From Candidatus Methanobinarius endosymbioticus (GTDB taxonomy: Archaea > Methanobacteriota > Methanobacteria > Methanobacteriales > Methanobacteriaceae): a stretch of 64,000 nucleotides of DNA. Of this stretch, positions 1 to 11,102 are shown in pieces (position 1 is the first letter of the stretch; every line of letters begins with the position of its first letter). Location: NCBI GenBank assembly GCA_003315655.1, contig NIZT01000070.1, positions 168,731 through 232,730 on the forward strand, read 5' to 3'. Under the pieces are notes generated by a model. It worked only from the letters and a program-made list of their open reading frames with translations. It made no database searches and was not told where the DNA came from. Made by a program: the position numbers and the translations under genes.

Positions 1-1349
1 ATCCTATAACATAATTTACAATTCATACATAATTTATTGTCAATTAAATTAAATCCGTCTGAAATACGTTTTTTAGCTAAAGTAGTTTTTAGAATAGCAT
101 CAACTGGACAGTGAACTCCACAAGTTTCACAAAGAATACATTTATCAGTATCAACTTTAATAGTGCCTCTTTTTAATGTAATTGCATCTTTAGGACATAA
201 TTCACTACAGATTCCACAGGAAATACATTCATCAGAAACTGAACCATTCCATTCAACACCAACAAAACTTCGTGCATTTTGTTTATCACATACTTTTACA
301 CATTTTCCACAGGATACACAATAACCACTAAGACCAAATCCATCATTTATATTTTCATTTAAAGTAGAAACTGGACAGTTTTGAATAGATTTTTGATTTA
401 CTTTTTCTATTTGGGTGTCAACTTTTATTAATTCTTTAGCTAGAGTCATGTCATCGTTGTTACTATTAAATGCATCATCTAAAATATCATCAAGAATTTC
501 ATTGTCAAAATCATCTTTATCTAATTCATTTAAAGCTCTTTTAAAATCAAGGGAGGGAGCATATCTCATTTTTCCATTGATTTGTTTTAATGCCCCAGTT
601 TCACTGTTATCAGCACATAAACCACAATTTAAACATGATACAATAGCTCCTTTAATTGGTTCTTGAGATTTAATTATATTTACTTCAAAATTATTGGATT
701 CAATAGCATTATTAGGGCAACTTTTAAGACAATTTAAACATAAAACACATTTATCATGATCAACTACATATCCATCTATAGCATCAGCTGGACAAACATC
801 AACACACAGCCTACATTCAGTGCAAACTCCAGTTTGATCAACAGTTACATCAATTGCTTTTGTAGGACAATAATATTCACATCTACCACACAAGATACAT
901 TTATCATAATCTGTTCCAATACAATTTCTTTTAACTTCAGATCTTTCTGGTTTTTCTTTTTTCAATGTTGGAATAGCTAAATTAAGTGATTTTAAGAAAT
1001 TTACTTGTTTTTCTTCTATTAAGTCAAAACCATCTACTCGAGAGTTAATTGGACAAGCATCAACACATATCCCACATCTTGCACATATACCTTTAGTTAC
1101 TCCATTTTCAATATGGATAATATCAACCGGACAGGTAAATTCACAGACACCACATCCATTACATTTAGCTCTGTCAACTACATATCCTCCATATCTATTT
1201 TTGAAAATAGCGTGATTAGGACATGCTTCAAAACAAGCCCCACACGTAATACAGCTAAAAGCTTTGCCATTTATAAGGCGAATGGCTTCAGTAGGACATA
1301 TTTTTATACATTCCCCAATTCCTTCGCATTTATTTGTGGATAAAAACAT
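1..1349 (-). CDS. ehbK: EhbK polyferredoxin (3' end outside the window)
   Basis: The reading frame is open from the ATG at 1349 to the left edge (449 codons), so the C-terminus is missing. The protein is a chain of ferredoxin modules. Clear CxxCxxCxxxCP clusters include [65 protein letters not shown] and [13 protein letters not shown]. One module ([13 protein letters not shown]) has lost its last Cys-Pro. EhbK is known as the polyferredoxin subunit of energy-converting hydrogenase B, which carries electrons at the cytoplasmic face. It lies 216 bp below ehbJ on the same strand. That gap is AT-rich and holds two near-identical copies of TTTTAATTAGTTATTA. ehbL-Q would be expected beyond the window. 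Confidence 0.9.
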   Translation of the reverse strand, partial: MFLSTNKCEGIGECIKICPTEAIRLINGKAFSCITCGACFEACPNHAIFKNRYGGYVVDRAKCNGCGVCEFTCPVDIIHIENGVTKGICARCGICVDACPINSRVDGFDLIEEKQVNFLKSLNLAIPTLKKEKPERSEVKRNCIGTDYDKCILCGRCEYYCPTKAIDVTVDQTGVCTECRLCVDVCPADAIDGYVVDHDKCVLCLNCLKSCPNNAIESNNFEVNIIKSQEPIKGAIVSCLNCGLCADNSETGALKQINGKMRYAPSLDFKRALNELDKDDFDNEILDDILDDAFNSNNDDMTLAKELIKVDTQIEKVNQKSIQNCPVSTLNENINDGFGLSGYCVSCGKCVKVCDKQNARSFVGVEWNGSVSDECISCGICSELCPKDAITLKRGTIKVDTDKCILCETCGVHCPVDAILKTTLAKKRISDGFNLIDNKLCMNCKLCYR

Positions 1350-1565
1350 GATTTTAACATCCTATTATTTTTCCAATTATTTATATAACTTAGTCAAATT
1401 TTATTTTTTAAATTATAATTCAGTTAAGATAAATTTTAATTATAAACATTTATTATTGATTATTATTAATTTTAATTAGTTATTAATTTTTAATTAGTTA
1501 TTATTTTACAGTATAATATTTTAGATTAAATATCATTGTAAAGATTAATTATCATTTAATTCGAG

Positions 1566-1823
1566 CTATTGAGTTCCTGATATTTTTCTTATTAAACTAC
1601 CCGCTATAAGACCAATAGTTCCAGATATAAAAGCTGTTGATATAGGCACATCATCGAAAAATGGATATGGACCAGAGTACCAAGCAACAATAAGAGCCAC
1701 TATGAATATAATTATATAAAATCCAGTAGTGAATTTAATATTACTATTAGGATTATTTTTAACTCTTATTCCTACAACCAATCCTAATATAAAACCAAAA
1801 ATTACAGGGCCTAAATATAACAT
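1566..1823 (-). CDS. ehbJ: EhbJ, small membrane subunit of Ehb hydrogenase
   Basis: An 85-residue protein with three predicted membrane spans: an N-terminal span (GPVIFGFILGLVVGI), a middle span (FYIIIFIVALIVAWY) and a C-terminal span (AFISGTIGLIAGSLI). It lies 3 bp below ehbI in the operon. Assignment rests mainly on position and size between ehbI and ehbK, because the sequence has no catalytic motif. It probably helps form the ion-translocating membrane arm. Confidence 0.8.
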   Translation of the reverse strand: MLYLGPVIFGFILGLVVGIRVKNNPNSNIKFTTGFYIIIFIVALIVAWYSGPYPFFDDVPISTAFISGTIGLIAGSLIRKISGTQ

Positions 1824-1826
1824 TAT

Positions 1827-2366
1827 TTAATCTCCTATTTCCAGAGAATCATTATCATTATCTTGATTATTCATATTTTTATGAACATTTTCATCATCAT
1901 TTTTAATATGATCTTTAGTTTTATCAAATTGAGAAAATGCTATTACAACTGCACTTAAACCTACTAGTACCTTTAAACCAACTAATATATTGAAATAAGG
2001 AACTATTCCAGCATTTGTAGGGTCTTGATAATGGAATATATTAACTATATATTGTGGAATTAATCCATAGAAATCTGTTCCTACATTATATAAGAAAAAT
2101 CCAGAAGTGATTAAACCAACTAATCCTAATCCAATATAACCTAAAGCACCAATATTTTCAATTGCAGATATAAAATCATGCGAAAAATTTATAGGACTTT
2201 CTTCAAGCCCATAAACAATAATACACAATATTACTCCACCAGCAATCATTGCTCCTCCTTGGAATCCTCCACCAGGAGTAATATGACCTCCAAAAATAGT
2301 CATGATTCCTAAACATACTATGATAACTGCAAAAGGAAATGCAAATAATTTAAGAATAGAACTCAT
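1827..2366 (-). CDS. ehbI: EhbI, MnhB-like membrane subunit
   Basis: A 179-residue membrane protein with the MnhB/MrpB-type hallmark [19 protein letters not shown] at about residues 27-45, followed by further hydrophobic spans and a charged Asn/Asp-rich tail. MnhB-type subunits belong to the Mrp-antiporter-derived module of energy-converting hydrogenases and take part in cation or proton movement. The ATG shares one base with the ehbH stop codon, consistent with translational coupling. The Asp/Asn-rich C-terminus (after about residue 145) is probably cytoplasmic and not conserved. Confidence 0.88.
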   Translation of the reverse strand: MSSILKLFAFPFAVIIVCLGIMTIFGGHITPGGGFQGGAMIAGGVILCIIVYGLEESPINFSHDFISAIENIGALGYIGLGLVGLITSGFFLYNVGTDFYGLIPQYIVNIFHYQDPTNAGIVPYFNILVGLKVLVGLSAVVIAFSQFDKTKDHIKNDDENVHKNMNNQDNDNDSLEIGD

Positions 2367-2707
2367 TATTCATCCTCCTTAGAATTACCATCAACAATAC
2401 CTCTTCCAAATACTAAAAGGACAACTACAACAGCAGTTACAAGAATTAATGATTCACCGAGAGTATCATAACCTCTCCAATCAAATACAACTAAAGTTAT
2501 CATGTTTGGTTCAACGTGAGTACCTAATGCATTATAGATTTTACTAATACCAGGATTTATAATTTGTTTAAATCCAAACATAACATCAAATAAGGTTAAA
2601 GAAAATAAAACAGTCGCAATAGATAATATAAGAGTTCTGACTCCTCTATGCTCATTATTTTCATTAATATCATTACTTATATTAGGTTCATTATTATCAT
2701 CAGACAT
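2366..2707 (-). CDS. ehbH: EhbH, membrane subunit (MbhE/MnhB N-terminal-like)
   Basis: A 113-residue protein with a hydrophilic N-terminus of about 20 residues rich in Asn, Asp and Glu, then two hydrophobic spans around a loop containing [19 protein letters not shown]. The [13 protein letters not shown] loop is typical of the small MbhE-type subunits paired with MnhB-like proteins in membrane hydrogenases. It overlaps ehbG by 8 bp and touches ehbI by 1 bp, so all three are probably translated from one message. Confidence 0.85.
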   Translation of the reverse strand: MSDDNNEPNISNDINENNEHRGVRTLILSIATVLFSLTLFDVMFGFKQIINPGISKIYNALGTHVEPNMITLVVFDWRGYDTLGESLILVTAVVVVLLVFGRGIVDGNSKEDE

Positions 2708-3044
2708 TAGTAGTCCCCCAATAAATTAGAGTTATTAATATTCCCAAAGTGAGAATTGCATAAAAAGTCATTTTCTCTAAAGAATCACTTTGTTCGCGTT
2801 TAAGTTTTGGGATAATTGGCATGTTGGTAACTAAAATTAAACCTAAACCTAAAATAACAACAATTGTTAAAACAATGTTTATATGTCTAAGTAAAAGTGA
2901 AGCAATTAGAAGAGTTGAAATTATAGTCAATTCTGCAGCTAATGCAGATGAAACAGATTCATTTGTAGTCGGATCTCTTTTTAATTTTCCTTTAATATTA
3001 GTTACATTTCTCAATGAATATACAATTCTATCATAGTATCCCAT
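2700..3044 (-). CDS. ehbG: EhbG, small membrane subunit
   Basis: A 114-residue protein with a polar N-terminus (about residues 1-30) followed by three hydrophobic segments (about residues 30-50, 55-75 and 92-112). It lies directly after the ehbF stop codon with no gap and overlaps ehbH. No catalytic motif is visible. Identity is inferred from its position in the conserved ehb gene order and from its size. Confidence 0.82.
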   Translation of the reverse strand: MGYYDRIVYSLRNVTNIKGKLKRDPTTNESVSSALAAELTIISTLLIASLLLRHINIVLTIVVILGLGLILVTNMPIIPKLKREQSDSLEKMTFYAILTLGILITLIYWGTTNV

Positions 3045-4538
3045 CTAAATCAACCCCATTGCAAATTGTGAAATGTTATCTGTAACTAAATGAGGGAATA
3101 ATCCTAATACAATACATATTATAAGCAATATTGCAATAGCTGCTATCGAAGATCTTGGCACTAGTTTATCGGCCCCAACTAAATCATTAGGTTTTGGTTT
3201 TAGATATATTGAATGATATGCTTTCATAAATACCATAAATGTTACAATACTAACTAATATTGCTATAATAGATATTTCAGGAAATCCAGATTGTAATGAT
3301 GCTTGAATTATCATTAATTTACTTTGGAAACCATTCAGCGGAGGAACACCTGCCATTGCAAATCCTCCAATTAAAACCATAATAGCCACAATAGAATTAT
3401 GTTGTATCATTCCTCCAAGTTTTCTAGTATCAGAAATCTTTGTAAGGTATAATATCGTTCCAAAACCAATGAATAACAATGCAGTTATTACAAGTTCATT
3501 AACTGCTTGGAAAAGTCCTGCAGTAATAGATAATTTAGTTGCAAGTCCAAAACCAAGTCCAATATATCCTAGTTCCCCTACTGCTAAAAATGCAATCATT
3601 CTTCTGAAATCTGTTTGCATTATAGCCATCGTCACACCTAAAACCATTGCTATAAGTGAAAAAACCACAATTAATGTTTTAAAGAAAGGCAAATATGAAA
3701 ATATTCTAAATATAGCAATTCCAATAGCTATGAAAATAATAACAGTGAATGCTTGAAGCAGAACAGATGCATTTGGGAGAGCTTTACTATAAACTCCTGA
3801 TTTTATAGTATGGAATGGTGGTAAACCTGAAGTATAAAGCCAACCAAAGAAGATTAAACCAAATGCGAATAATAAAGTTGGAGATAAAGGATCCACTAAA
3901 TTATGAGAAATTGCATAAACGATGTCAGTAATGTTTACACTACCAACAGCACCTAATACAAATCCTATACCTAAAAGTAATAATGGTCCACCAATCGATC
4001 CTAAAATCATGTATTTAAGAGCTGTTTCATAATTATTTTCTGTTTTAGAAGTCAAAATAATTCCTGTTTGAGTTAAAGCAGATATTTCAAAGAAGATATA
4101 CATATGGAAAATATCATCAGAAAGTAAAATTGCTGTAACTGCAGCTGTTCCCATAAACATTAAAAACATTAGTGGGCCAGAAACTTTTTTATTTTGACTT
4201 AATGAATTGAAAATTGCGAAAAATGCGATTATTCCCAATATAAATATGAATATTTTTTGCAATGCTCCATATGAATAAGTAACAGCTGGATGGAAAAGAG
4301 CTAGAGCTGAATTTTGTATAGTACTCGGCAAAGTAGATAAAAGTGTTGAATTAGTTATTAATGGAGCATGCCCTCCAAAATAATGTAATCCATAATTGGC
4401 AATTAAAGGAATTATAGGTAGTACAATAGCTACAATAATACCCATTAAAATAACAGTTTTATCTTTTTTATGAAAAAGATTTAAAAGTAAAGCACAAGCT
4501 ATAGGGATAATAACCATTAATGGAATGAATTCATTCAT
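3045..4538 (-). CDS. ehbF: EhbF, NuoN/MnhD-type ion-pumping subunit
   Basis: A roughly 497-residue, highly hydrophobic protein of the proton-conducting Q/M antiporter family (NuoL/M/N, MnhD). The [16 protein letters not shown] segment matches the conserved glutamate-bearing helix of this family, and the lysine-bearing helix [20 protein letters not shown] is present. It is the main candidate for coupling ferredoxin chemistry to H+ or Na+ movement. The start is placed at 4538 because GGTGATAAT lies just upstream. An in-frame ATG at 4553 lies inside that ribosome-binding region. Confidence 0.92.
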   Translation of the reverse strand: MNEFIPLMVIIPIACALLLNLFHKKDKTVILMGIIVAIVLPIIPLIANYGLHYFGGHAPLITNSTLLSTLPSTIQNSALALFHPAVTYSYGALQKIFIFILGIIAFFAIFNSLSQNKKVSGPLMFLMFMGTAAVTAILLSDDIFHMYIFFEISALTQTGIILTSKTENNYETALKYMILGSIGGPLLLLGIGFVLGAVGSVNITDIVYAISHNLVDPLSPTLLFAFGLIFFGWLYTSGLPPFHTIKSGVYSKALPNASVLLQAFTVIIFIAIGIAIFRIFSYLPFFKTLIVVFSLIAMVLGVTMAIMQTDFRRMIAFLAVGELGYIGLGFGLATKLSITAGLFQAVNELVITALLFIGFGTILYLTKISDTRKLGGMIQHNSIVAIMVLIGGFAMAGVPPLNGFQSKLMIIQASLQSGFPEISIIAILVSIVTFMVFMKAYHSIYLKPKPNDLVGADKLVPRSSIAAIAILLIICIVLGLFPHLVTDNISQFAMGLI

Positions 4539-4959
4539 TATTATCACCTGCATTCTTTTCAGCTAATGTTTGGGTTTTTTTATCACCTAATATTTCAGAT
4601 GCACTTAATGTACCATATTTCTTATATAAAACCATGGATATAGCTAACATAACAGCTAGCGTACTTGCTCCAATAACTATACTTGTAAGTACTAAAGCTT
4701 GAGGTAAAGGATAAGCAGAATTTGCTGCAAACCAATCTGCACTCATACCCGGTAAAAAGATAGGAACTACGCCGCCTGCTTTATAACCTAGAGCAACTAT
4801 GAATAAATTGGCACCTTCTTCTATGAAAGCTATTCCTATAATCTTTTTTATTATATTATCAAGAAATATAGCTGCAAACAGTCCTACTACAATAAATGCA
4901 GCTGCAGTAAACAAAGACATCAGTTGAGTATCACCTAGAATCAATAGAATGTCAGTCAT
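4531..4959 (-). CDS. ehbE: EhbE, NuoK/MnhC-like membrane subunit
   Basis: A 142-residue protein with three hydrophobic spans, including [19 protein letters not shown] and a later [20 protein letters not shown] helix, the layout of NuoK/MnhC subunits. A glutamate pair in the second span ([16 protein letters not shown]) corresponds to the charged residue expected in this family. The gene overlaps ehbD by 4 bp and runs into the start of ehbF. The last 25 residues are polar and probably cytoplasmic. Confidence 0.87.
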   Translation of the reverse strand: MTDILLILGDTQLMSLFTAAAFIVVGLFAAIFLDNIIKKIIGIAFIEEGANLFIVALGYKAGGVVPIFLPGMSADWFAANSAYPLPQALVLTSIVIGASTLAVMLAISMVLYKKYGTLSASEILGDKKTQTLAEKNAGDNNE

Positions 4960-5192
4960 TTGTCATCCATCCTTTGAGTTTTATATATAGCCATAGCCAA
5001 AAATACAGGAACAATAGCTGTTCCTACAATAGCTTGAGTTAAAGCTACATCAGGAGCTAATAAGAATTGAAAAAGAAAAGCTACACATGCTCCATTAATT
5101 CCGGTTAGAATAGCGACTTTAAGTAAATCTCGTTGTAATATTGCAAGAATACAACCTAAGATTGCAATAATCATTACTACTACTTCAATCAT
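4956..5192 (-). CDS. ehbD: EhbD, DUF4040/MbhD-like membrane subunit
   Basis: A 78-residue protein with three short hydrophobic helices. The middle carries [19 protein letters not shown] and then [19 protein letters not shown], the signature of MbhD/DUF4040 subunits of membrane hydrogenases and Mrp antiporters. It overlaps ehbC by 8 bp and ehbE by 4 bp, so translational coupling is likely. Confidence 0.87.
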   Translation of the reverse strand: MIEVVVMIIAILGCILAILQRDLLKVAILTGINGACVAFLFQFLLAPDVALTQAIVGTAIVPVFLAMAIYKTQRMDDK

Positions 5193-5673
5193 CCTCTTCT
5201 CCTCTTTTATTTAAGTTACTATTTTCGATATCATCAGTACTAACTTCTTTAATGACTACACCATTTTTACTTGATTCGATTTCATCATTTTTAAAGTTAT
5301 ATTTAAATTCAACATCAATAGTTGTAATTTTATTTATAGCTAACTTATTATGAGTAGTATCATCAATTCTACTCATTAATTTATCAGTAGTTTCATATTT
5401 ACAATCATCCTCACTATAATAATAAGCATTTGCCATTGCATGGGCTACAAATGGAGCTAAAACAAGATATATACCTGCAAGAAGGAATTGGCCTAATCCT
5501 ATCATAGCCAAAACACATGCTACATCTACCATGCCAAGCATGTGAATTCTTACATAAATTACCTTATCCATATCATCATTTAGACGAAGAATTCCTATAG
5601 CGGTGATTAAAATTACAATAGCAGCAATTATAAGACAAGCAGATTGAATAAATTCTACTATGAAATTTATCAT
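5185..5673 (-). CDS. ehbC: EhbC, MnhG-like membrane subunit with a long polar tail
   Basis: A 162-residue protein. Residues 1-85 have the MnhG/PhaG layout: a hydrophobic N-terminal helix, the [19 protein letters not shown] loop and two more helices. Residues 90-162 form a charged tail without membrane segments. That tail is longer than in typical MnhG proteins and looks poorly conserved. Its first base overlaps the stop of ehbB, and it overlaps ehbD by 8 bp. Confidence 0.87.
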   Translation of the reverse strand: MINFIVEFIQSACLIIAAIVILITAIGILRLNDDMDKVIYVRIHMLGMVDVACVLAMIGLGQFLLAGIYLVLAPFVAHAMANAYYYSEDDCKYETTDKLMSRIDDTTHNKLAINKITTIDVEFKYNFKNDEIESSKNGVVIKEVSTDDIENSNLNKRGEEDD

Positions 5674-5936
5674 TATGAACCTCTCCTTAAAGCCATTGCA
5701 AAAGCAATTGTACCGACTACTCCAAGAAGAAGAAGTGTTAAAGCAATATCTTTATAAAATTCTATTTCGTACATTCCTCCTACTGTTAAAAGAAGTACAG
5801 ATATAGCTAAAGAAAAGGTAGCACATCCAATAAGCCCCATAGCTATTGTTTTATGTGTAAGTATTCTAACAGCTGCAAACATGAATATGACAAGCGCAAC
5901 TATTAAAATATATTCTGAAATTAGCAATATACTCAT
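5673..5936 (-). CDS. ehbB: EhbB, MnhF-like membrane subunit
   Basis: An 87-residue protein with three membrane helices and the MnhF-type order: an N-terminal helix, the AAVRILTHKTIAMGLIGCATF segment shortened here to RILTHKTIAMGLIG, and a last helix DIALTLLLLGVVGTIAFAMA. The ATG at 5936 is preferred because GTGAT lies 5 bp upstream. An in-frame GTG at 5945 is part of that ribosome binding site. Confidence 0.86.
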   Translation of the reverse strand: MSILLISEYILIVALVIFMFAAVRILTHKTIAMGLIGCATFSLAISVLLLTVGGMYEIEFYKDIALTLLLLGVVGTIAFAMALRRGS

Positions 5937-6039
5937 TTTTATCACATTTAAATAGATTTGTAAAATTCAAAAATATATTAAATATAAATATTAATTATTT
6001 AAATATAAATTATCTCAATATAATTATTTTAAATTTAAT

Positions 6040-6357
6040 TTATTCTAACATTTTTTTAATATATGGTTCAAATGGAATAACTTCTTCTTCACTTCTTGGA
6101 GCTATTATAGCTACCTTAAGAATTTGATTTTCACTATCTATATCAATAGTCAAAGTTCCAGGAGTAAGAGTTATACTATTAGCCAATAATGCTTGAGAAA
6201 CTGGACGAGTAAGATCAGTTTTGATATCTATAACAACAGGATCAATAGTATCTCCTCCTTTAACAGCTCTCATTGCTGTATCAGAAGTTGCTTTGATAAT
6301 TTCCCATATAAGTACTGCTAAATAAGTAATTCCATGATAAACTCTGTTTAAAAACAT
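6040..6357 (-). CDS. ehbA: EhbA, MnhE-like subunit, first gene of the ehb operon
   Basis: A 105-residue protein of the MnhE family. It has an N-terminal hydrophobic stretch (YHGITYLAVLIWEIIKAT), then PVVIDIKTDLTRPVSQALLANSI cut here to VVIDIKTDLTRPVSQALLA, and the SITLTPGTLTIDID motif typical of MnhE. GGAGATTTTC precedes the ATG. It is the first gene of the minus-strand hydrogenase operon. The 100-bp gap before ehbB is AT-rich and could hold an extra promoter. Confidence 0.88.
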   Translation of the reverse strand: MFLNRVYHGITYLAVLIWEIIKATSDTAMRAVKGGDTIDPVVIDIKTDLTRPVSQALLANSITLTPGTLTIDIDSENQILKVAIIAPRSEEEVIPFEPYIKKMLE

Positions 6358-6655
6358 TGAAAATCTCCATTTGTTAATGTCTTGTAATATTAATATATTA
6401 TATTTAGTATCATTAAATCATTATTTAAATAAAAAAGCCATTATTTTAAGTTTTTTATAATAATATAAATGATAATAATTAGTCATGATTAATAATTAAA
6501 TTTTGAAGTATATAAAAATTTTCCTTTAAAATTTATAAAATAATAATGAAATAAACTAAATGAAATAAAATATATTATTGAAAGAAAGAATAAAAATAAG
6601 CTTATTAAACAATAAATTTAATAATAAAATAGATTTATTAATGAAAAAATAAAAG

Positions 6656-7519
6656 CTAAAAAGTTAAAAATAATGGGAAGTATTTTAAGATTGCTAAAAA
6701 AGAAAGTATAAATAAAACAAATATAGCGAATTTTTTATACACTTTTTTTGATGAAAAAGGCCTAAATAGTTGAATTCCAGCAGGTGTTAAAGAATCTAAA
6801 AGTATATGACTTAATAATCCTAAAAATACTGGAAAGAATATATATTTTAATATTTGAAATATTTCTATTATTCCCAATTGATTCAAATCATAACCATGTA
6901 AAAAATTATGATCAATGAGTAAAAATTGATTGAAATTGATATTATTTCCTATAATAAACTCATTTCCCATAAAATTTATTATATTTAATCCATTAGGAAA
7001 AAATATTATCTCTAATACAAATAATATTATAAAAGGAAGAATTATTTTTTTATTAATTATCAAAAGTGCGAAAAATATCACAATTACTACCATAGCAATG
7101 ATTTGAGAAGAAAATATTAAAGATGTGAATAAATCAGATAAATTTAAAGAATTCAATATCTGAATAACTACATTCATGCCCATTACCATGACAAAAGATA
7201 TTAAAATAGATAAAACTACCATACCCAATAATGAATGAGTAAATCCCCTATGATTTGAAAAATAGAAAATAAGTGGAAATATACATAATATTACTCCAAT
7301 AATATAAGGCACCTTTATTAAATAAAGATTTACTATAAAGAGAATTATAAACACTAAGAGACCAACAATCATCATTTTATAAAGATTAATTTTTTTAATA
7401 TCATGATCAAAATCAGGTAAATTTGCCCCAATCACAGTTATAGCTATGGAAATAGGATTGGGAAAAAATATGATAGAAAGAATCAGTGCAAAAAGAGAAT
7501 GTCCTTTATAAGAAGAAAT
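6656..7519 (-). CDS. Membrane-bound metal-dependent hydrolase (YdjM/DUF457 type)
   Basis: A multi-span membrane protein of the YdjM/DUF457 family. It carries GHSLF near the N-terminus, LPDFDHD, a GFTHS motif and SHILLDSLTPAGIQLF near the C-terminus, the His/Asp pattern proposed to bind metal. The substrate is unknown. The frame continues upstream of the GTG at 7435 without an ATG. GGTGAT lies 3 bp before an ATT at 7519, giving ISSYKGHSLFAL, which matches the usual start of the family. I therefore place the start at this ATT and treat it as a rare AUU start or a mutated ATG. The 298-bp gap to ehbA holds only AT-rich DNA. Confidence 0.72.
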   Translation of the reverse strand: MSSYKGHSLFALILSIIFFPNPISIAITVIGANLPDFDHDIKKINLYKMMIVGLLVFIILFIVNLYLIKVPYIIGVILCIFPLIFYFSNHRGFTHSLLGMVVLSILISFVMVMGMNVVIQILNSLNLSDLFTSLIFSSQIIAMVVIVIFFALLIINKKIILPFIILFVLEIIFFPNGLNIINFMGNEFIIGNNINFNQFLLIDHNFLHGYDLNQLGIIEIFQILKYIFFPVFLGLLSHILLDSLTPAGIQLFRPFSSKKVYKKFAIFVLFILSFLAILKYFPLFLTF

Positions 7520-7750
7520 AAAATCACCATATTGTCATAATATATACTCATACAAATTATCTAATTATTTAATAATAATGGTTTACTAATAATTTAATAA
7601 TTATTAAATTAGCATTAAACTATACATAATTTACAATTTGATATTAATTATTGATTTTCCTAGCTTATGAAAAGTATTATACAAAAATATGAAAAACACA
7701 ATATTAAAATATATAATAAAATATAAAAAAATATTAGGTAGTTAAAAATA

Positions 7751-8529
7751 TTAGTTGCTAGGGATAATACCAAAATAAGACAAATAACGTTCCATTTGTT
7801 TTAAAGATCGTTGATAAGCTGTTTTTTCTACATTCCATTAGTTGAAAATACTTCACAGGTAACTGCAGGAATTAAAGCCATATTACATTCATCTTCTAAT
7901 GCTCCCTGATAAGCATTTTCTGCACGATCATAGAAGAGTACTTCTGATTTTGTAGATTCTGTAATATATCTACCAATATGGAAACTTTCAGGAGATGATT
8001 TCATTGTGCAAAATATTTCTTCTTTACCAGGCATACTATTAATTGCAGTAGAATGAAAATCACCTACAGAATTAATATTTAACTCTTTAATTGTATTAAA
8101 AATTTCATTGCTAATAAACCATTTTACAGTAACTACTCTATTAAGATCAACTCCATCAAACCATCTTGAATTAAGCATGGTAGATTTAGGTGAAGACAAA
8201 GGAATTATATAAACAATCCCCATTTATTTTTCCTTCTTTTTCTAAATTGGAAAGTTTATTTATTAAATTAATGGCAGTTATCTGAGGAGGTAATTCATTA
8301 CCATGAATTCTGCAATAACCATGACTCTTGAAGAGGAAAAACCAAATTTAATTAAAGGATTTCTTTTAATAGATTCTTTTAAAATTTCTCTAGAAATGGA
8401 ATTACGAGGAATATTATCAAAAACATTTGCGTTAACAGCTATATATCTTTACTAGATCTAGAAATATGAGTCATTTTTATATCGTTTATAATAAAAAAAC
8501 CCCTCAATTTTTCAGCTAATTAAATCCAT
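7751..8529 (-). pseudogene. Decayed AstE/AspA-family zinc deacylase gene
   Basis: Spliced across frames, the minus strand reads as a succinylglutamate desuccinylase/aspartoacylase-type protein: SSRVMVIAG, then IHGNELPPQITAINLINKL with the zinc-binding HGNE, then YIIPLSSPKSTMLNSRWFDG and VDLNRV, then GDFHSTAINSMPGKE, and a tail ending ERYLSYFGIIPSN. At least four frame changes separate these blocks: near the start, at the HGNE motif, at KING/VYIIP and after TCEVFSTNGM. The longest intact piece is 131 codons (7828-8223). The ATG at 8529 is a plausible ancestral start. No functional enzyme can be made. Confidence 0.75.
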
Positions 8530-8898
8530 AATATATATTTTATTACATATAAATATCATAATGTAACAATACATCTAAATCAATTTAAAAAATATTATAT
8601 CTAAATTAATTTATATTTTTTTAATTATTAAAACATTATTAATTTTTTATAGATAATATTCATATTAAATAAATATAGAGTTATTTTTATTTTATAGAAT
8701 AATTTAATTTGAATTTGAAAAAGAATAGCTTAAATTTTTATTAAGATATTTTAAAAAATATATATAACTTAATAAACAAAAAATAAATAATATTATCTTT
8801 TATAGTAATATTTAAAAATTTTAAAAATAATTAACCTAGTTTAAGATGAATAAAATAGATTATGCAAAGAATAGGAGAATATATAAAGATATAAAAAA

Positions 8899-8926
8899 TT
8901 TAGGTATGCCTAAACATTTATATATT
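8899..8926 (+). promoter_or_regulatory. TATA box with an overlapping palindromic operator
   Basis: The 16-bp near-palindrome TTTAGGTATGCCTAAA (8899-8914) touches the archaeal TATA-like stretch TTTATATATT (8917-8926). A second small palindrome, AGTACAGGTACT (8931-8942), lies near the expected transcription start. TTAGG...CCTAA arms resemble binding sites of DtxR/MntR-type metal regulators. That resemblance is my inference, and no regulator of this type lies in the window. Confidence 0.5.
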
Positions 8927-8944
8927 ATAAAGTACAGGTACTAA

Positions 8945-9085
8945 TTGTGAAATCTAAAACATACCAAAATAAAGATTTTGGAATATAAGTCTCATTCCTC
9001 AATTGACAAAAACTATTCTTTCACGATGTCATCTCAGCCTTTTATTCTAATCAGAATGTCAAATTGAGGACTTTTCTTCTGCCTT
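8945..9085 (+). ncRNA. Candidate structured small RNA
   Basis: This segment has no ORF, follows a TATA box by the usual 25 bp or so, and is less AT-biased than its surroundings. It can fold into a hairpin CCAAAAT-AAAG-ATTTTGG (8964-8981). A long stem follows, made by TCCTCAATTGACA (8996-9008) and TGTCAAATTGAGGA (9057-9070) with one bulged base and a 5-bp inner extension ATTCT/AGAAT. A pyrimidine-rich tract CTTTTCTTCTGCCTTT (9071-9086) looks like a terminator. I do not recognise the family. The remaining DNA from 8530 to 9602 shows only AT-rich sequence and the argG promoter region. Confidence 0.5.
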
Positions 9086-9602
9086 TAATTTAACCACATT
9101 ATTATTAATATCTACTTTTAAAAATACAATTTAACCATAACAAATAATAATTAATAATAATAATATTTTAATTCAAAAAATATTTTATATATAAAATATT
9201 TATATACTAATTTTAAATAAATAAATAAATAATAAAAAAATAATTTAAACCATAACAAAAGATAGTTTAAATTGATTTATTAAATTAAACTCAAAACTAG
9301 AATAATTTCTTTATTAGTAAATAGGTTTGATTATATAAGGAGTTTATTTTTGAATTATATTAATTTATAACTGATTTATTGTGAATTATTACTAATAACG
9401 AATTGAATATTAAAATAACTATTAAATAATATAAAAAATATATTTAAATTATTAATATTGTTAAAAATAATTAATATAAAATAAGATACTTCATATTTTG
9501 TATATAAAAATTACAAAATTAAATGAATATAAAGAGTTTATACTGATTAAAATGTTTTAAATAACTAAATTACATTTTCAAATTAATTATATGGTGAATC
9601 AG

Positions 9603-10778
9603 ATGGATAAAGTAATTCTTGCATTTAGTGGTGGTTTAGACACTACTGTATGTGTTAAATTGTTAGAAGAAAATTATAACTTAGAAGTAGTAACTGCTTG
9701 TGTAGATGTTGGTCAACCTAAAGAAGAAATAGAAAAAGCAGAAGAAGCAGCTAAAAATTTAGGAGTGAAACAGCATTACACAATTGATGCAAAAGATGAA
9801 TTTGCAAATGAATATATTGCTAAAGGAATAAAAGCAAATGCAGTTTATGAAGGATATCCATTAAGTACTGCTTTAGCAAGACCGCTTATAGCTATGAAAA
9901 TTATTGAAATCGGTGAAAAAGAAAATGCAAAAGCTATTGCACATGGATGTACTGGTAAAGGTAATGACCAATTTCGTTTTGAAGCAGTAATTAGGTCCAT
10001 GTCCAATTTTGATATAATAGCCCCAATAAGAGATTTAAATCTAACTAGAACTGAAGAACAAGAATATGCTAAAAAACATGATATTCCACTTTCTCCTGAT
10101 AAGATATACAGTATTGATGAAAATGTATGGGGAAGATCTATTGAAGGAGATATTCTTGAAGATCCTGCAAATGAGCCACCAGAAGAAAGTTATGCATGGA
10201 CTGCATCGGTTGAAGATTCTAAAAATCATACTACAAAAGTAGCTATTGAATTTGAAGAAGGAATTCCTATAGCTATTGATGGGCAAATAATGCCTCTTTT
10301 TGAACTTGTTGAAGAAGCAAATAAGATAGCCGGTGAAAATGGAATTGGAAGAATTGACACCATTGAAAATCGTGTGATAGGACTCAAAAGCAGAGAAATA
10401 TATGAAGTTCCTGGTGCATTATTATTAATCAGAGCCCATCAAGCTTTAGAAGAATTAGTATTAACTAAAGACGAATTATTATTTGCAGAATATATGAGTA
10501 CTAAATATTCTGATCTTGTTTATACTGCTCTTTGGCAAGAACCTCTTAGAGATGATATGGATCAAGCTATTGACAATATGCAAATGAGAGTAACTGGAAA
10601 AGTTGTATTAAAATTATTCAAAGGCTCAATGACCCCTGTATCTAGAGAGTCTGATTATAGTTTACATGATATTGAACAAATAAGTTTTGAAGATAAAGAA
10701 AATGATCAAAAAGAAGTAGAAGGAATGATCAAGCATCATGGCCTTCAAGCATCAATCTATCAAAAATTAAGTCGTTGA
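9603..10778 (+). CDS. argG: Argininosuccinate synthase
   Basis: The 391-residue protein joins citrulline and aspartate with ATP to form argininosuccinate, the penultimate step of arginine synthesis. The N-terminal P-loop pyrophosphatase motif [11 protein letters not shown] is intact. Further conserved blocks include [28 protein letters not shown] and the C-terminal [12 protein letters not shown]. Length is normal for the family. GGTGAATCAG precedes the ATG at 9603. An in-frame ATG at 9591 overlaps this ribosome binding site and is less likely. The gene stands alone between long AT-rich gaps. Confidence 0.95.
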   Translation: MDKVILAFSGGLDTTVCVKLLEENYNLEVVTACVDVGQPKEEIEKAEEAAKNLGVKQHYTIDAKDEFANEYIAKGIKANAVYEGYPLSTALARPLIAMKIIEIGEKENAKAIAHGCTGKGNDQFRFEAVIRSMSNFDIIAPIRDLNLTRTEEQEYAKKHDIPLSPDKIYSIDENVWGRSIEGDILEDPANEPPEESYAWTASVEDSKNHTTKVAIEFEEGIPIAIDGQIMPLFELVEEANKIAGENGIGRIDTIENRVIGLKSREIYEVPGALLLIRAHQALEELVLTKDELLFAEYMSTKYSDLVYTALWQEPLRDDMDQAIDNMQMRVTGKVVLKLFKGSMTPVSRESDYSLHDIEQISFEDKENDQKEVEGMIKHHGLQASIYQKLSR

Positions 10779-11102
10779 AAACTATTATGATAATATAATA
10801 GATAAGATAACTATTAAAACTTAGAAATTATATCATATTATTTATTTTAAAACTATTTTATTGATCCTATTAATTTTATTTATTTTATTTATTTTCTTAA
10901 TTTTTTAATTATATAATTATATTATATAATATTTTTAATTCATTTCTTTTCATATATTTCTTTTTTTAATATTCACTTCAATTTTTTATTATTTCAATTA
11001 TTGAACTTTATTTAACTTAATTTAATTAAAATCAAAAAGAAAGAAATTAATATAATTAAATAGATAATAACAATATGAATATGAAATAAAAGACCTTGTT
11101 GT
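10779..11102 (+). other. AT-rich spacer downstream of argG
   Basis: I see no gene. T-rich runs (10855-10900 and 10935-10990) probably end argG transcription. Confidence 0.4.

Noticed and set aside
415..1343. Plus-strand frames opposite ehbK
   Set aside because: They are antisense shadows of a polyferredoxin gene that is open on the minus strand and carries repeated cluster motifs.
10041..10286. Minus-strand frame inside argG
   Set aside because: The argG frame is intact and conserved throughout, and the antisense frame has no ribosome binding site and an unlikely composition.
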